Below, one piece after another: positions 35,227-47,276 of a stretch of 64,000 bases of DNA. Positions within the stretch are counted from its first letter, which is position 1, and every line of letters starts with the position of its first letter. The notes beneath the pieces are model-generated. The model searched no databases. It was not told the origin of the DNA and saw only the letters and a list, made by a program, of their open reading frames with translations. The translations under genes were made by a program, and so were the position numbers. The stretch comes from Nocardia crassostreae. Its GTDB lineage: Bacteria > Actinomycetota > Actinomycetes > Mycobacteriales > Mycobacteriaceae. The stretch spans positions 1-64,000 of the forward strand of contig NZ_BDCH01000002.1 in NCBI RefSeq assembly GCF_001613405.1, in the 5' to 3' direction.

Positions 35227-36820
35227 AGTGACGAGGCTTTTTCCGGAGGCCCTCCCAGGGGCGGCTCAGTGCGTCCACATTGGCATTGTCGGCCAGCAGC
35301 TCCGACTCGCTGGCTCCGCTGAGCATGCCCTCGAGGAGGTTCTTGCCGATCGCGGCCTCGGTCGGCAGCGCGATCGGGTACTCACCGTCGAAGCAGGCGC
35401 AGCACAGCCGCGAGCGCGGCTGCTCGGTGGCGGCGACCATGCCCTCCAGGGAGATATAGCCCAGGCTGTCCGCGCCGATGGAGCGGCGCACGCCCTCCAC
35501 CATCTCGTCCAGGCTGGTGCCCTCGATGCCGTCCGGGCCCGCGCCATTGGCGATCAGCTCCGCGCGCGAGGCGAAGTCGATGCCGTAGAAGCAAGGCCAC
35601 TTGACCGGCGGCGAGGCGATCCGCACATGGATCTCCAAAGCCCCCGCCTCACGCAGCATTCGGATGAGGGCGCGCTGGGTATTGCCGCGCACGATGGAGT
35701 CGTCCACCACGATGAGCCGCTTACCGCGGATCACCTCGCGCAGCGGATTCAGCTTGAGCCGGATGCCGAGCTGGCGAATGGTCTGGCTGGGCTGGATGAA
35801 GGTGCGGGCCGCATAGGCGTTCTTCATGAGCCCCTGGCCGTAGGGCACACCGGAGCCCTGCGCGTAACCCACCGCGGCCGGGGTGCCCGACTCCGGCACC
35901 GGGATGACCAGATCGGCGTCGATGGGATGCTCATCGGCCAGGCGACGGCCGATGTCCACACGGGTGGCGTGCACGGAACGACCCGAGATGGTGGAGTCCG
36001 GCCGGGCCAGATACACGTACTCGAAGACACAGCCCTTGGGCGTCGGATTGGCGAAGCGCGAGGACCGCACCCCGTCCGCGTCGATCGCCAGCAGTTCGCC
36101 CGGCTCGATCTCGCGCACGAAGGAGGCGCCGACGATATCGAGTGCGGCGGTTTCGCTGGCGACCACCCAGCCACGATCCAAGCGGCCCAGGCACAGCGGC
36201 CGGACACCGTGCGGATCGCGCGCGGCATACAGCGTGTGCTCATCCATGAAGGTCAGACAGAACGCGCCGCGCAGCGTCGGCAGCAGTTCCATGGCGGCCT
36301 GCTCGATGCTCTTGTCGGCGGCCGCGTGCGCCAGCAGCGCGGTCATCACATCGGAGTCGGAGGTGGCGGCCATATTCCCGGCCAGCCGCCCACTGATCAG
36401 ACCGAGTTCGCGTGCACGCGCGCTCAATTCGGCGGTATTGACCAGATTTCCGTTGTGCCCCAATGCCAATCCGGTGCCCACCGCGGTGGTCCGGAAGATC
36501 GGCTGGGCATTCTCCCAGGTGGTGGAACCGGTAGTGGAATAACGGCAATGGCCGACGGCCACATAGCCGGGCATGGAGGCCAGGGTCTGCTCGTCGAACA
36601 CCTGGCTCACCAGGCCGAGATCCTTGAAGACCAGCACCTGCGAGCCGTCGGCGACGGCGATACCGGCCGCCTCCTGCCCGCGGTGCTGCAATGCGTAGAG
36701 GCCGTAGTACGTGAGCTTGGCCACATCCTCACCCGGCGCCCAGACTCCGAAGACGCCGCACTCTTCGCGCGGTTCGTTCTCGTCCTGATCGGGGGTGGTG
36801 GCGGCGGGGGGCAGGGTCAC
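35225..36820 (-). CDS. purF: Amidophosphoribosyltransferase
   Basis: First committed step of purine synthesis: glutamine-dependent conversion of PRPP to phosphoribosylamine. The N-terminal nucleophile Cys21 (EECGVFGVWAPG) follows a short propeptide that should be cleaved. The phosphoribosyltransferase half has VVDDSIVRGNT, the PRPP loop. Cys residues in CVFEYVY, CFYGIDFAS and CCACFDGEYP fit the Fe-S ligands of the Bacillus-type enzyme. GTG 36820 (531 aa) is chosen for its GGGAG ribosome-binding site; ATG 36859 is an alternative, and the frame reaching 36982 overlaps the divergent gene. Confidence 0.95.
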   Translation of the reverse strand: MTLPPAATTPDQDENEPREECGVFGVWAPGEDVAKLTYYGLYALQHRGQEAAGIAVADGSQVLVFKDLGLVSQVFDEQTLASMPGYVAVGHCRYSTTGSTTWENAQPIFRTTAVGTGLALGHNGNLVNTAELSARARELGLISGRLAGNMAATSDSDVMTALLAHAAADKSIEQAAMELLPTLRGAFCLTFMDEHTLYAARDPHGVRPLCLGRLDRGWVVASETAALDIVGASFVREIEPGELLAIDADGVRSSRFANPTPKGCVFEYVYLARPDSTISGRSVHATRVDIGRRLADEHPIDADLVIPVPESGTPAAVGYAQGSGVPYGQGLMKNAYAARTFIQPSQTIRQLGIRLKLNPLREVIRGKRLIVVDDSIVRGNTQRALIRMLREAGALEIHVRIASPPVKWPCFYGIDFASRAELIANGAGPDGIEGTSLDEMVEGVRRSIGADSLGYISLEGMVAATEQPRSRLCCACFDGEYPIALPTEAAIGKNLLEGMLSGASESELLADNANVDALSRPWEGLRKKPRH

Positions 36821-36921
36821 CGGTTGCTCCCTGTTAGGCGGGCGGGGGGCACCGGTCATTCTACGGGTAATCCGCGCGCAACCCACCGCTGGGTTGACCC
36901 CGGTGGCGGGAGGTTTGCTGT

Positions 36922-36933
36922 TAGCTTTCGAGA
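36922..36933 (+). promoter_or_regulatory. Leaderless promoter of the YhgE-like gene
   Basis: TAGCTT is followed by 6 nt and GTG 36934. Confidence 0.45.
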
Positions 36934-38262
36934 GTGACGGACACCGATACCGTGGACGGGGCCGAACGTCGGCATCTGACACCGATCAAGTGGGCGCTGC
37001 CGATTGTCGTGGTCACGTTGCTGGCCTCCTTGCTCGGCGTCATGTACCTGGATTACGTCGTCGATCCCGAGAAGAACCTGCACAATTTCCCGATCGCACT
37101 GGTCAATCAGGATGTCGGCGACGATATCGGTGCGCCGGGGCAGGTCAAGCACGTCAACTTCGGCGATCAGGTGCAGGAGGGGCTGCAAAAGGCCGTCCCG
37201 TCGGACAAGATCGATCTGCGGGTGCTCGGCATCAACGAGGCCCAATTGCAGATGCAGCAGGCACAGGTATACGGGACGATCATCATTCCGAGCGACTTCT
37301 CCAAGCGGCTGGGGATTCTCGGGGTGGGGAGCGTGATACCCGGTGACATTTCCCAGCCCGTGCTGACCCTGCAGACCAATCCGCGAACCGGCGCCTTCGC
37401 CACCGCGATCGTGCAGAAGATCGGCGCCGAAGCCCTGAGCCAAGTGCAGATACAGGTCGGGCAGCAGCTCACCGAGACGGTCAAGGCCCAACTGACCCCG
37501 CCGGACGGCGGGCCCGCGCCGGAGCTGACCGGTGCGACCCGGATCGCGTTGGAGAAGCCGCTCAATATCGTGGTCGAGCAGTTCCGGCCATTGCCCGGCG
37601 GATCCGGGGAGGGGCTGACGGCGTTCTTCTACGGGCTGCTGTTGCTGTTGGTCGGCATGGTCGGGGCGATGATCATTCACCAGTTGATCGACTCGGCGCT
37701 GGGGTTCCTGCCGACCGAATGGGGGCCCTGGTATCTGCATTTCCCGCGGGCGCCGGTTTCGCGGGTCACCACGCTGCTGATCAAATGGTCGGCGGTGGCG
37801 GTGATGTCGTGTTTGGTATCGGGGGCGCTGCTGATCATTGCGAACGCGCTCGGGATGCCGATCGACAAGCCGCTGTTGCTGTTTCTGTACGGGGCGTTCG
37901 TGATGATCGCGGTGAGCGTCACGTGTACGTCGATTCTGGCTGCGGTGGGGACCGCGGGGCTGATCATCAACCTGATCATTTTCATTATTTTGGGGCTGCC
38001 GTCTTCCGGGGGGACGGTGCCGATCGAGGCTACGCCGAAGTACTTTGGGTGGCTGGCGAAGTTCGAGCCGATGCATCAGGTGTTTCTGGGGACTCGGGCC
38101 ATTCTCTACTTCAATGGGAGCGGGATCGCGGGACTGAGTCGGGGATTCTGGATGACGGCGCTGGGGCTGGGGATCGGGGCGGTGTTCGGGCTTGCGATCA
38201 CGCGGTTTTATGACCGGAAGGGGTTGGAGCGCAAGCCGGTCAATGCACGGCCTGCGTCATAG
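36934..38262 (+). CDS. YhgE/Pip-like (DUF3533) membrane protein, ABC-2 permease fold
   Basis: A 442-residue protein with TM1 near residues 24-45, a large external domain (about 50-220: NFPIALVNQDVG, PSDFSKRLG) and five further membrane segments in the C-terminal half (about 240-430). This layout is that of YhgE/Pip and DUF3533 proteins, related to ABC-2 type permeases and phage-infection proteins. No ATPase gene is adjacent. GTG 36934 lies one leaderless spacing after TAGCTT. It is divergent from purF and overlaps the next gene tail-to-tail by 6 bp. Function unknown. Confidence 0.8.
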   Translation: MTDTDTVDGAERRHLTPIKWALPIVVVTLLASLLGVMYLDYVVDPEKNLHNFPIALVNQDVGDDIGAPGQVKHVNFGDQVQEGLQKAVPSDKIDLRVLGINEAQLQMQQAQVYGTIIIPSDFSKRLGILGVGSVIPGDISQPVLTLQTNPRTGAFATAIVQKIGAEALSQVQIQVGQQLTETVKAQLTPPDGGPAPELTGATRIALEKPLNIVVEQFRPLPGGSGEGLTAFFYGLLLLLVGMVGAMIIHQLIDSALGFLPTEWGPWYLHFPRAPVSRVTTLLIKWSAVAVMSCLVSGALLIIANALGMPIDKPLLLFLYGAFVMIAVSVTCTSILAAVGTAGLIINLIIFIILGLPSSGGTVPIEATPKYFGWLAKFEPMHQVFLGTRAILYFNGSGIAGLSRGFWMTALGLGIGAVFGLAITRFYDRKGLERKPVNARPAS

Positions 38263-38643
38263 CTGGGCGATGGGGAGCCAGCGGGCGACCTCAGGGGCGC
38301 GGCTGCCCGAGGCAGTCAGGGCGCCGGAGTCCAGGGCGGCCTCGAAGGTGAGCAGGCCGGTGGCCAGCAGGAGCCACATGCGGGGATCGGTTTCGACCAC
38401 ATTCGGCGGGGTGCCACGGGTGTGGCGGGGGCCTTCGATGCATTGGACGGCGACGAAGGGTGGGATGCGCAGCTCGACCCAGGAGCCGGGGGCGTCGGCG
38501 GCCAGGGAGCGGGCCGTGACGCGAACCGCGGCGGCCAGGTCGGGGCGGGCGGGAGGGAGGGTTGAGTCGTCTTGGAGCCACTGGGCTATTGCTGCCAGGG
38601 CGGATCGCACTTCTTGCGGGGTGACCGCGCCACGTCTTGCCAC
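38257..38643 (-). CDS. Sterol-carrier-like family protein (Rv0807 type)
   Basis: A 128-residue protein with the conserved core SWVELRIPPFVAVQCIEGPRHTRGTPPNVVETDP and the C-terminal GALTASGSRAPEVARWLP. It matches the actinobacterial sterol-carrier (SCP2-like) family next to purF, as in M. tuberculosis Rv0807. Ligand unknown. Its 3' end overlaps the divergent YhgE-like gene by 6 bp. Confidence 0.82.
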   Translation of the reverse strand: MARRGAVTPQEVRSALAAIAQWLQDDSTLPPARPDLAAAVRVTARSLAADAPGSWVELRIPPFVAVQCIEGPRHTRGTPPNVVETDPRMWLLLATGLLTFEAALDSGALTASGSRAPEVARWLPIAQL

Positions 38644-39059
38644 GGGGGCGAGGTTACCTGGGCTGTCGGATGAATCGGTTTGGTTGCTGACGGTTTCGAG
38701 GGCTGGTCTGATCAGGAACGCTCGTGGCTGTGTTTAATTTGCCCTCCGCTTCGCTCCGGGCGGGGTTTGGGCCCCGAAGTCTCGATTTTTCCCTCCCTCC
38801 GCGCACGCCGGAGCTCCTCCGCTTCGCTCCCCCGCTCCGACGTGCGCTCCACTCAGTCCAAAATCGAGACGGCCCAAACCCTTACAGAACTGCGCGAAGA
38901 GAATTCCCTACACCAAGACGAACTGGCTTGATACGCGGACCGGATTGCACCAACTGTCAACGACAGTTCGCCTGCGGCGGACCAACTCGAACCGACCTTC
39001 CTTAATGGCAGCCTGTATTGCGACTCAGTTGACGACAACCCAACCAGCCGACAAGTGCG
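38644..39059. other. Intergenic region rich in inverted repeats, no supported gene
   Basis: GGTTTGGGCC...GTCTCGATTTT (38764-38789) pairs with AAAATCGAGACGGCCCAAACC (38860-38880) around about 70 nt; a 5-nt bulge interrupts the left arm. CTCCGCTTCGCTCC occurs twice (near 38744 and 38817). AACTGTC-AAC-GACAGTT (38952-38968) is a further perfect hairpin. The short open frames here look like chance. This could be a decayed mobile or repetitive element. Confidence 0.5.
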
Positions 39060-39755
39060 TTAGCGTTCACGGCGCAGGACGGCGTGGCGCTGGCGGCGCA
39101 GTGCAGCGAGATGCTCCAGGCGGCGAGCGGTGCGGCGTTCCCAGCGGCGGGCGGTTCGGGGCGCGAGTGCCCCGCCGCCGTTCACCGCGAGGTGCAGCAG
39201 GGCGGGTGCCGTGATACTGCTGGTCTTCGACCGCAAGGCCTCCAACAGCAAACCGCCGAGGCCCGTGATCATGACGGTGCCGGGAACCGGGTCTCCCGAC
39301 GCCTGGGCCGGTCGGATGTGTGACAGCCCGAAGATCAATGCCCCGAGCCATCTTCCGCACCGGCCATATGTCTCCTCGAGCAGGGGGGTCAAGGTGGCCC
39401 GATAGATCAGCTCCTCGGTGTACACGGTGCCCAGAGGTATGTGCACCGCAACCCATTCGGCTGGCCCCACCTCGGGTGCCCGGTCGGCGAGTTCGGCCAG
39501 ATGGCGGCGAGTCGACGGAATGGCCAGCGCCGCGGCGTAACCGGCGCCGGCCAGTCCAGCGGCCGCGATTCCGGTGCACAGTCCGCGCCCCGACCGCCAG
39601 TTCGGATTGCCCTGAAAGACGACGGCGTAAGCGGTCGCGAACAATGCGTTGGCGGTAGTTCGCCCACGGAGGCCCAGACCCATGGCAGGGAGCAGCTGGT
39701 TGTTCCAGGCCACAGGAAACGCCATGGCCGCGAGGGCTTCCAAGCGGATGCGCAC
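39060..39755 (-). CDS. CPBP-family intramembrane metalloprotease (Rv0804-like position)
   Basis: A 231-residue multi-pass membrane protein with the CPBP/CAAX protease motifs: TEELIYRATLTPLL (paired Glu and Arg), FGLSHIRPA (His) and HLAVNGGG (His, Asn). These residues bind the catalytic metal in the family. GTG 39755 follows the upstream stop by one base (TAG-C-GTG), so translation is probably coupled to the alpha/beta hydrolase. The C-terminus is very Arg-rich. Substrate unknown. Confidence 0.82.
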   Translation of the reverse strand: MRIRLEALAAMAFPVAWNNQLLPAMGLGLRGRTTANALFATAYAVVFQGNPNWRSGRGLCTGIAAAGLAGAGYAAALAIPSTRRHLAELADRAPEVGPAEWVAVHIPLGTVYTEELIYRATLTPLLEETYGRCGRWLGALIFGLSHIRPAQASGDPVPGTVMITGLGGLLLEALRSKTSSITAPALLHLAVNGGGALAPRTARRWERRTARRLEHLAALRRQRHAVLRRER

Positions 39756-39756
39756 G

Positions 39757-41529
39757 CTATTTGACCGTTCGCTCGAAGTCTTCGGCCAGTTCGATCTGAG
39801 TGCGGATCTTCTCTTGCAGTTCCGGATTCCAGTCCGGAGGTTCCGCGATGGCAGTCCAGCCATCGAGGATCAGGGACCCGTAGCGGTGCCCGTGGCCGTC
39901 ACTGACGCCCTGGGCATTGATGAGATCGGCCGCCACCTGCCAGAAGGTGACGACGGGCCACCAGCGCATTTGCGAGGACACGTCGGAGCCGCGCGGCTCG
40001 GAGAGCCAATCGGGTTGGGAGAAAAGCAGATCCGAGGACCACCACACAATGGGATCGGAAGGGTGCATCAAGTACGCGATCCGGGGGCGGCGCCAATCCG
40101 GCGAGGGTTTGGTGAGATCCTCGGCCTGCGCCGCGAAGCGCACGACCAGCCCGTCGGCATAGATCGGGTCCACTTCACGGGTGCCGGGATCGCGGCGGGA
40201 GACGAATTGTTCCCACAGGACATTGGAATTGGGTGGGCCGACCCACAGCGCGCCGTCCACCTTGGAGCGCAGGTCCGCCAAACCCGAGAAAGCCGATTCC
40301 GAGCCCTGTGACCCCAGGCTCTCGCCGTACACCAGCAGTTTCGGGCGAGATTCCGGCGGACGGGCCGACCAGCGGGTGTAGACGGCGTCGAACATCTTCT
40401 TCCCGGCGATGGCCACTTTCTGGCGGTCGGCCAGGAAGGACAGCACGCTCGGCAGGTACGAGTACTGCGAGGCGAGGATGGCGGTGTCGCCGCCGTACAT
40501 GTACTCGAGGGCGGCGGCGCTCATGGAGTTGACCCAGCCGGTGCCGGTGGTGGTGACAATGGCGAGAACCTTCCGGTCGAAGGCCCCCGTTCGTTCCAGT
40601 TCGGCGACCGCGAGATCTTCCTGGGTGGTGTCCGCACCGGCTGATTCGAGGCCGACATACACCCGGATGGGTTCGCGGGCGGGCTTGCCGGTGACCGCGC
40701 CGATGAGCAGCGGATCCGGACCGTGCGAGACGAACCAGCGCCCCTCCGAGCCGAGGGTCTCCCATTTCGCCAGGGACTGCGGGCTGCCGGAGCGTTCCGG
40801 TTCGGTGGGCTGCACCGCGAAATCGGTCATCTGGTCATTGCGCACGCTGAACGCCGAGTTCGCCACCGCCCAGAAGGCGGTGGTGGCGACGCCGTTGAAC
40901 AGCGTCACGACGAGGACGGTGAGCAGCAGCGCGCCGGTGGCCGGTGCCAGCGCGGGCGGTACCCGCACCCAGCGGCTGAGTTGGCGGGCTATGAATCGCA
41001 CCAGTTCCCGCAGGGTCCGGTAGACCGCCACCACCAGTGCGCCCACCGCGAAGCTGAGCCCGCCGGTGCGCAGGTAGGCGGCGCGCGAGCTGGTTTCGTC
41101 CATGCCCATGAGGGTGTAGATCTCGCGCTGCCAGTCGGCGGAGAGCACCAGCATGTAGGCGGCGGCCAGCGCGCAGCTGAAGACCACGGCCACCTTCACG
41201 CTGTAGCGCACCCATTCCGGCGGGGTGCCGATCTTCAACCGGGGGCGAATCCACTTGCGGAACAACCACTCCAGCACACAGCCGACGCCGTAGCCGAGCG
41301 CGGCGTTCACGCCGCTGATCAGGCCCTGGAACAGCCAGTCGCGCGGGAGCAGGGACGGGGTGACCGACCAGGCGAAGAACAGGGTCGCCACCACCAGCCC
41401 GACGTGATTGAGGCCGACGATCTCCTCGACGCGCCGCGCCACCTGCGCGATCCGCTTGCCCCAGCCGCGCCGGAAGAGCGCGGCGCCGCGAGTGCGCAGC
41501 CGCGTCAGGGCGTCGGCGGTGTCCAGCAC
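39757..41529 (-). CDS. Membrane alpha/beta hydrolase (Abhydrolase_9 family)
   Basis: A 590-residue protein. The N-terminal half (about 35-230) has four to five membrane segments (VATLFFAWSVTPSLL, AVVFSCALAAAYMLV and others); the C-terminal half is an alpha/beta hydrolase with EGRWFVSHGPDPLLIG and the nucleophile elbow YGESLGSQGSE. It is a family found mainly in Actinobacteria; substrate unknown but lipid or cell-envelope esters are plausible. GTG start at 41529. It forms a two-gene unit with the CPBP protease. Confidence 0.9.
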   Translation of the reverse strand: MLDTADALTRLRTRGAALFRRGWGKRIAQVARRVEEIVGLNHVGLVVATLFFAWSVTPSLLPRDWLFQGLISGVNAALGYGVGCVLEWLFRKWIRPRLKIGTPPEWVRYSVKVAVVFSCALAAAYMLVLSADWQREIYTLMGMDETSSRAAYLRTGGLSFAVGALVVAVYRTLRELVRFIARQLSRWVRVPPALAPATGALLLTVLVVTLFNGVATTAFWAVANSAFSVRNDQMTDFAVQPTEPERSGSPQSLAKWETLGSEGRWFVSHGPDPLLIGAVTGKPAREPIRVYVGLESAGADTTQEDLAVAELERTGAFDRKVLAIVTTTGTGWVNSMSAAALEYMYGGDTAILASQYSYLPSVLSFLADRQKVAIAGKKMFDAVYTRWSARPPESRPKLLVYGESLGSQGSESAFSGLADLRSKVDGALWVGPPNSNVLWEQFVSRRDPGTREVDPIYADGLVVRFAAQAEDLTKPSPDWRRPRIAYLMHPSDPIVWWSSDLLFSQPDWLSEPRGSDVSSQMRWWPVVTFWQVAADLINAQGVSDGHGHRYGSLILDGWTAIAEPPDWNPELQEKIRTQIELAEDFERTVK

Positions 41530-41697
41530 CCGTCAAGTATGGACGTCCGCCGCCCGATTCCGGGGACCCGTGCCTGTGAGGATCACCATGATCACCGGGT
41601 GGGCGGCTATCGCCCCCGGTCGGAGAGGCATTTACGCACAGCACTCGAGTAGTTGTACGGGGTCCGGCGGCGGCCCGCCCCGACAGACTCACTGAGC

Positions 41698-41985
41698 ATG
41701 AGCACGCCCAGCGCACAGACCAAGAGCACCACGGCTTTTCTGGCCCAGGCCATGATCGCGTTCGGAATCAGCTTCTCCGCCATCGTCATCGGCATCATCA
41801 ACCTGCCGCTGGACTTCTGGCAGCGCGGATTCCTCTTGATGTCCACCCTTTTCCTGGTGAGCAGCTGCTTCACCCTCGCCAAGGTCATCCGCGATCAGCA
41901 CGAATCCTCCAAGGTGCACCACCGCATCGACGAGGCCCGCATGGAAAAACTGATGGCCGAACACGATCCGTTCAAAGTCCCCTGA
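41698..41985 (+). CDS. YiaA/YiaB-type small inner-membrane protein
   Basis: A 95-residue protein with two membrane helices (FLAQAMIAFGISFSAIVIGI; GFLLMSTLFLVSSCFTLAKV), the YiaA/B two-helix domain, and a charged C-terminus. ATG 41698 is the first good start; no strong ribosome-binding site is seen. Function is unknown. A strong hairpin follows between this gene and convergent purL. Confidence 0.85.
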   Translation: MSTPSAQTKSTTAFLAQAMIAFGISFSAIVIGIINLPLDFWQRGFLLMSTLFLVSSCFTLAKVIRDQHESSKVHHRIDEARMEKLMAEHDPFKVP

Positions 41986-41993
41986 AGCAACTC

Positions 41994-42041
41994 AACCCCG
42001 CCGAGTCCGGTAACAACGAGGGGTCCGGACCCGGCGGGGTT
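41994..42041. terminator. Bidirectional terminator between YiaA and purL
   Basis: AACCCCGCCG-A-GTCCGG pairs with CCGGAC-C-CGGCGGGGTT: 16 bp plus one mismatch, loop of about 14 nt. It lies right after the YiaA stop and 45 bp before the purL stop. Confidence 0.65.
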
Positions 42042-42049
42042 CGCTGGGG

Positions 42050-42071
42050 TTTCAGGGGCTTGCCCCTGAGA
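42050..42071. repeat. Hairpin similar to the one at 9481
   Basis: TTCAGGGGC-TT-GCCCCTGAGA. The core TCAGGGGC/GCCCCTGA is the same as at 9481-9504, again in a gene-end spacer. Confidence 0.45.
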
Positions 42072-42085
42072 GTTACGAGAGTTGT

Positions 42086-44380
<2,295 letters not shown>

Positions 44381-44564
44381 GGGAATACCAGAGTCCTTTC
44401 GGCCGGGCAGGCGGAACCGAGTGCCGGCGTTGCTAGGAAGTCGGCGAGATACAGCGGTGAGTCTAATTGCCGCCTAATCAGCGCCTTCGCCCACCCGCGA
44501 GTGTGTTCGGGAGCACACCGCCAGCACACCGCCGTGCGTTTAACTCCCGGTGGGGACGGGCAGC

Positions 44565-44576
44565 TACGCTTCACCC
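44565..44576 (+). promoter_or_regulatory. Leaderless promoter of the GT87 gene
   Basis: TACGCT is followed by 6 nt and GTG 44577. The gap 44381-44564 shows no gene. Confidence 0.5.
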
Positions 44577-45836
44577 GTGAGCGATCGATCCGGGCTTGCG
44601 GATCCGGCCGAGCCCGTGACCGCGCAAAAGGGGAATGCAGGGCTGACGCCGCAGCAGCGGAAGTTGTTGCTGATCGCGGTGGGGCTGTTCGTCGCCTCCG
44701 CACTCGTCAGCTATTTCGCCAAGTTCTGGCACGGGTACATCGATCTCCAGGTGTACCGCAATGGCGCTCGCGCCTGGCTGGACGACAAGGACCTGTACGG
44801 GCCCATGCCGCAGGTGTTCGGCATCGGGCTGCCGTTCACCTATCCGCCGCTGGCGGCCCTGTTCTTCGCGCCGCTGGCGATCATGTCGCTACCGGTCGCC
44901 TCCTGGGCGGTGCTGGCGACATCCATTGCCGCGCTCGGCATCACGCTGTGGGTGGTGCTGGACCGGCTGCGGCCGGGCATGGACCGGATCACGCGGCTGT
45001 CGCTCGTGATCGGCGCGGTGGCGCTGCTGCAGCTGCTGGAACCGATCCGCCAGACCTACGGGTTCGGGCAGATCAATCTGGTGCTCATGGCGGCCATCAC
45101 GCTGGATTGCCTGGTGCGCAAGCCGTTCTGGCCGCGCGGCATGCTCATCGGCATCGCGGTGTCGGTGAAGCTGACCCCGGCCGGGTACCTGCTCTACTTC
45201 GTGCTGCGCAAGGACTGGAAGGGCGCGATCACGCTGGTGCTGTCGGCCATTGCCGCAGTGGGCGTGGGATTCGCGGTCTTCCCGAAGGATTCGGTGCAGT
45301 ACTGGTTCCACACGCTGACCGATACCGGGCGCATCGGGCCGCCGTACTTCGCGGGCAATCAGTCCCTCAAGGGCTTCGCCTTCCGGCTCGGGGTGTCCGA
45401 TTCGGCGGCGACGCTCATCTGGGTGACGCTCTCGCTCATCGCGGTGGCGCTGGCGGCCGTCTGGATGAAGCGGCTGTTCGAGGCCGGGGCGGACGCCGCC
45501 GCGCTCATGGTGAATGCCGCTGCGGTGCTGCTGGTTTCCCCGGTGTCCTGGTCGCATCACTGGGTGTGGATCGCGCCCGCCCTGATCGTGGCGGCCGATG
45601 CCATCGCCCGCGGCCGCCGCAGCCGGATCTATCTCGGCACGGTCGGCCTGGCGGTGGTCATGTTCGCCATCGGCCCGCAGTGGGTGCTACCGCACAATTC
45701 CGATCGGGAACTCGACTGGTCGTGGTGGCAGCAGCTGCTCGGCAGCAGCTATGTGCTGTTCACCCTGGGCATCTTCGTGGCCGCGGTGCTCACCTATCAC
45801 CCGGCCAAGGCCGTCACCGCGGCGCATCCGGGGTGA
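44577..45836 (+). CDS. GT87-family polyprenyl-phosphate-dependent mannosyltransferase (DUF2029)
   Basis: A 419-residue polytopic membrane glycosyltransferase of the GT-C fold. TM1 is near residues 28-45; the first external loop has [25 protein letters not shown] with the acidic pair expected for catalysis, then [15 protein letters not shown]. Relatives add mannose from polyprenyl-phosphate-mannose to PIMs, LM or LAM. The acceptor here is unknown. GTG 44577 has a leaderless promoter. The 3' end overlaps the aminopeptidase gene by 23 bp. Confidence 0.88.
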   Translation: MSDRSGLADPAEPVTAQKGNAGLTPQQRKLLLIAVGLFVASALVSYFAKFWHGYIDLQVYRNGARAWLDDKDLYGPMPQVFGIGLPFTYPPLAALFFAPLAIMSLPVASWAVLATSIAALGITLWVVLDRLRPGMDRITRLSLVIGAVALLQLLEPIRQTYGFGQINLVLMAAITLDCLVRKPFWPRGMLIGIAVSVKLTPAGYLLYFVLRKDWKGAITLVLSAIAAVGVGFAVFPKDSVQYWFHTLTDTGRIGPPYFAGNQSLKGFAFRLGVSDSAATLIWVTLSLIAVALAAVWMKRLFEAGADAAALMVNAAAVLLVSPVSWSHHWVWIAPALIVAADAIARGRRSRIYLGTVGLAVVMFAIGPQWVLPHNSDRELDWSWWQQLLGSSYVLFTLGIFVAAVLTYHPAKAVTAAHPG

Positions 45837-47133
45837 GGAACGCGGCCAGGGCCGCGGCGTAGGCGGGAACGTCCGCCGCGCCCATCATTTCGCGCGCGGA
45901 GTGCATGGCCAGCTGCGCCGCGCCGACATCCACGGTCGGCATGCCGGTGCGCGCCGCCGTCATGGGCCCGATGGTGGATCCGCACGGCAGATCCGCCCGA
46001 TGGACGTAGCGCTGCAACGGCACATCGGCTTGCGCGCAGGCCAGCGCGAAGGCGCCCGCGCCGGTCGCGTCGGTGGCGTAGCGCAGGTTCTGGTTGACCT
46101 TCAGCACGGGCCCGCCATTGACCTCGATGCGGTGCATGGGCTCGTGCCGGTCCGGATAGTTCGGGTGAGTCGCGTGCGCCATATCGCCGGAGGCGCAGAC
46201 CGATCCGGCCAGGGCGGCCAGATATTCGGCGCGGCCGCCGCCGCGGGTCAGCACGATGCGTTCGAGCACCGTGGGCAGCAGCCCGGATTGCGCGCCGTGG
46301 TCGGACTGGCTGCCGACCTCCTCGTGATCGAACATGGCCAGCACGGGCACGGCCACGCCCGGTTCGTCGATGGCGGCCAGGAAGGCGCGCAGTCCGGTGT
46401 AGCAGGTGCCCTGATTGTCCAGTCTGGGCGCGCTCACCAGATCCAGATCGCGCCCGATCAGCTTGGACGGCACCAGATCATGGGTCATGAGTTCCCAGCC
46501 GAGCACGGCATTCGGCTCGATCCCGGACCGTTCGGCTATGAAGGCCATGAACGAGCGCGGTTCCCCGCCGATCCCCCACACCGCATTCACGTGCCGCTGC
46601 GGGTCGAGGGTGACCCCGCGCCGGTCCTCGGACAGGTGGATGGCCAGCTGCGGCACCCGCAGGATGGGTTCGTCGATGCGAATCAGCCGTTCCCGCACCA
46701 TATTTCCGTCCCGCACCGAGAGCCGTCCGGAAATGCCGAGGTCCCGGTCCAGCCAGGAGTTGAGCCAGGCCCCGCCGTAGGGTTCCAGCCCGACCATCTG
46801 CCAGCCCGCCACCGCCGTATCGGGGTGCTGCTTCACTCGCAGATTGGGGCTGTCGGTGTGCGCGCCGACCACGCGGAAGGGCGTCGCCTGCCCGGTGCGG
46901 AAACCGGTGGGCGCGCCGGGCCCGCCATCGGCCCAGGCCACCAGCGAACCGCCGCGCACCACGTAGTAGCGGCCCGCGCTGCTGGAGGGCCAGGACGCGG
47001 ATTCGGAGAGTCTGGTGAAGCCGTGGTCGTCGAGTTCCGCGGCGACGGTGCGGCACACGTGGAACGGCGACGGGGAGGCATCGATGAATTCACACAGTCC
47101 GGCGGCGGTAGCGGTGGTCTCGGCAACTGGCAT
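45814..47133 (-). CDS. pepC: M18-family aminopeptidase
   Basis: A 439-residue metallo-aminopeptidase acting on peptide N-termini in the cytoplasm. Motifs with metal ligands are [36 protein letters not shown] and [18 protein letters not shown]; the C-terminus has [21 protein letters not shown]. The length and order are typical of M18 (Rv0800). ATG 47133 has TAGGAT 6 nt upstream on the - strand. Confidence 0.94.
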   Translation of the reverse strand: MPVAETTATAAGLCEFIDASPSPFHVCRTVAAELDDHGFTRLSESASWPSSSAGRYYVVRGGSLVAWADGGPGAPTGFRTGQATPFRVVGAHTDSPNLRVKQHPDTAVAGWQMVGLEPYGGAWLNSWLDRDLGISGRLSVRDGNMVRERLIRIDEPILRVPQLAIHLSEDRRGVTLDPQRHVNAVWGIGGEPRSFMAFIAERSGIEPNAVLGWELMTHDLVPSKLIGRDLDLVSAPRLDNQGTCYTGLRAFLAAIDEPGVAVPVLAMFDHEEVGSQSDHGAQSGLLPTVLERIVLTRGGGRAEYLAALAGSVCASGDMAHATHPNYPDRHEPMHRIEVNGGPVLKVNQNLRYATDATGAGAFALACAQADVPLQRYVHRADLPCGSTIGPMTAARTGMPTVDVGAAQLAMHSAREMMGAADVPAYAAALAAFLTPDAPR

Positions 47134-47145
47134 GCCGCAATCCTA
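47134..47145 (-). promoter_or_regulatory. Leaderless promoter of the M18 aminopeptidase gene
   Basis: On the - strand TAGGAT (47145-47140) is followed by 6 nt and ATG 47133. Confidence 0.5.
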
Positions 47146-47276
47146 AGCATTCTCAGTTCAGTTTCTTCCGATCCGGTTGCCCAATCCGCGGGCGCGCCCG
47201 GTGACCACTTCGGAAACGTCTGGGAAATACAGCAATTCACAGACTGGTAATAACCAGCTTTCGGTGCGGGCCCGGT

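Noticed and set aside
38740..38835. CRISPR array
   Set aside because: Only two copies of CTCCGCTTCGCTCC, unequal context and no cas genes.
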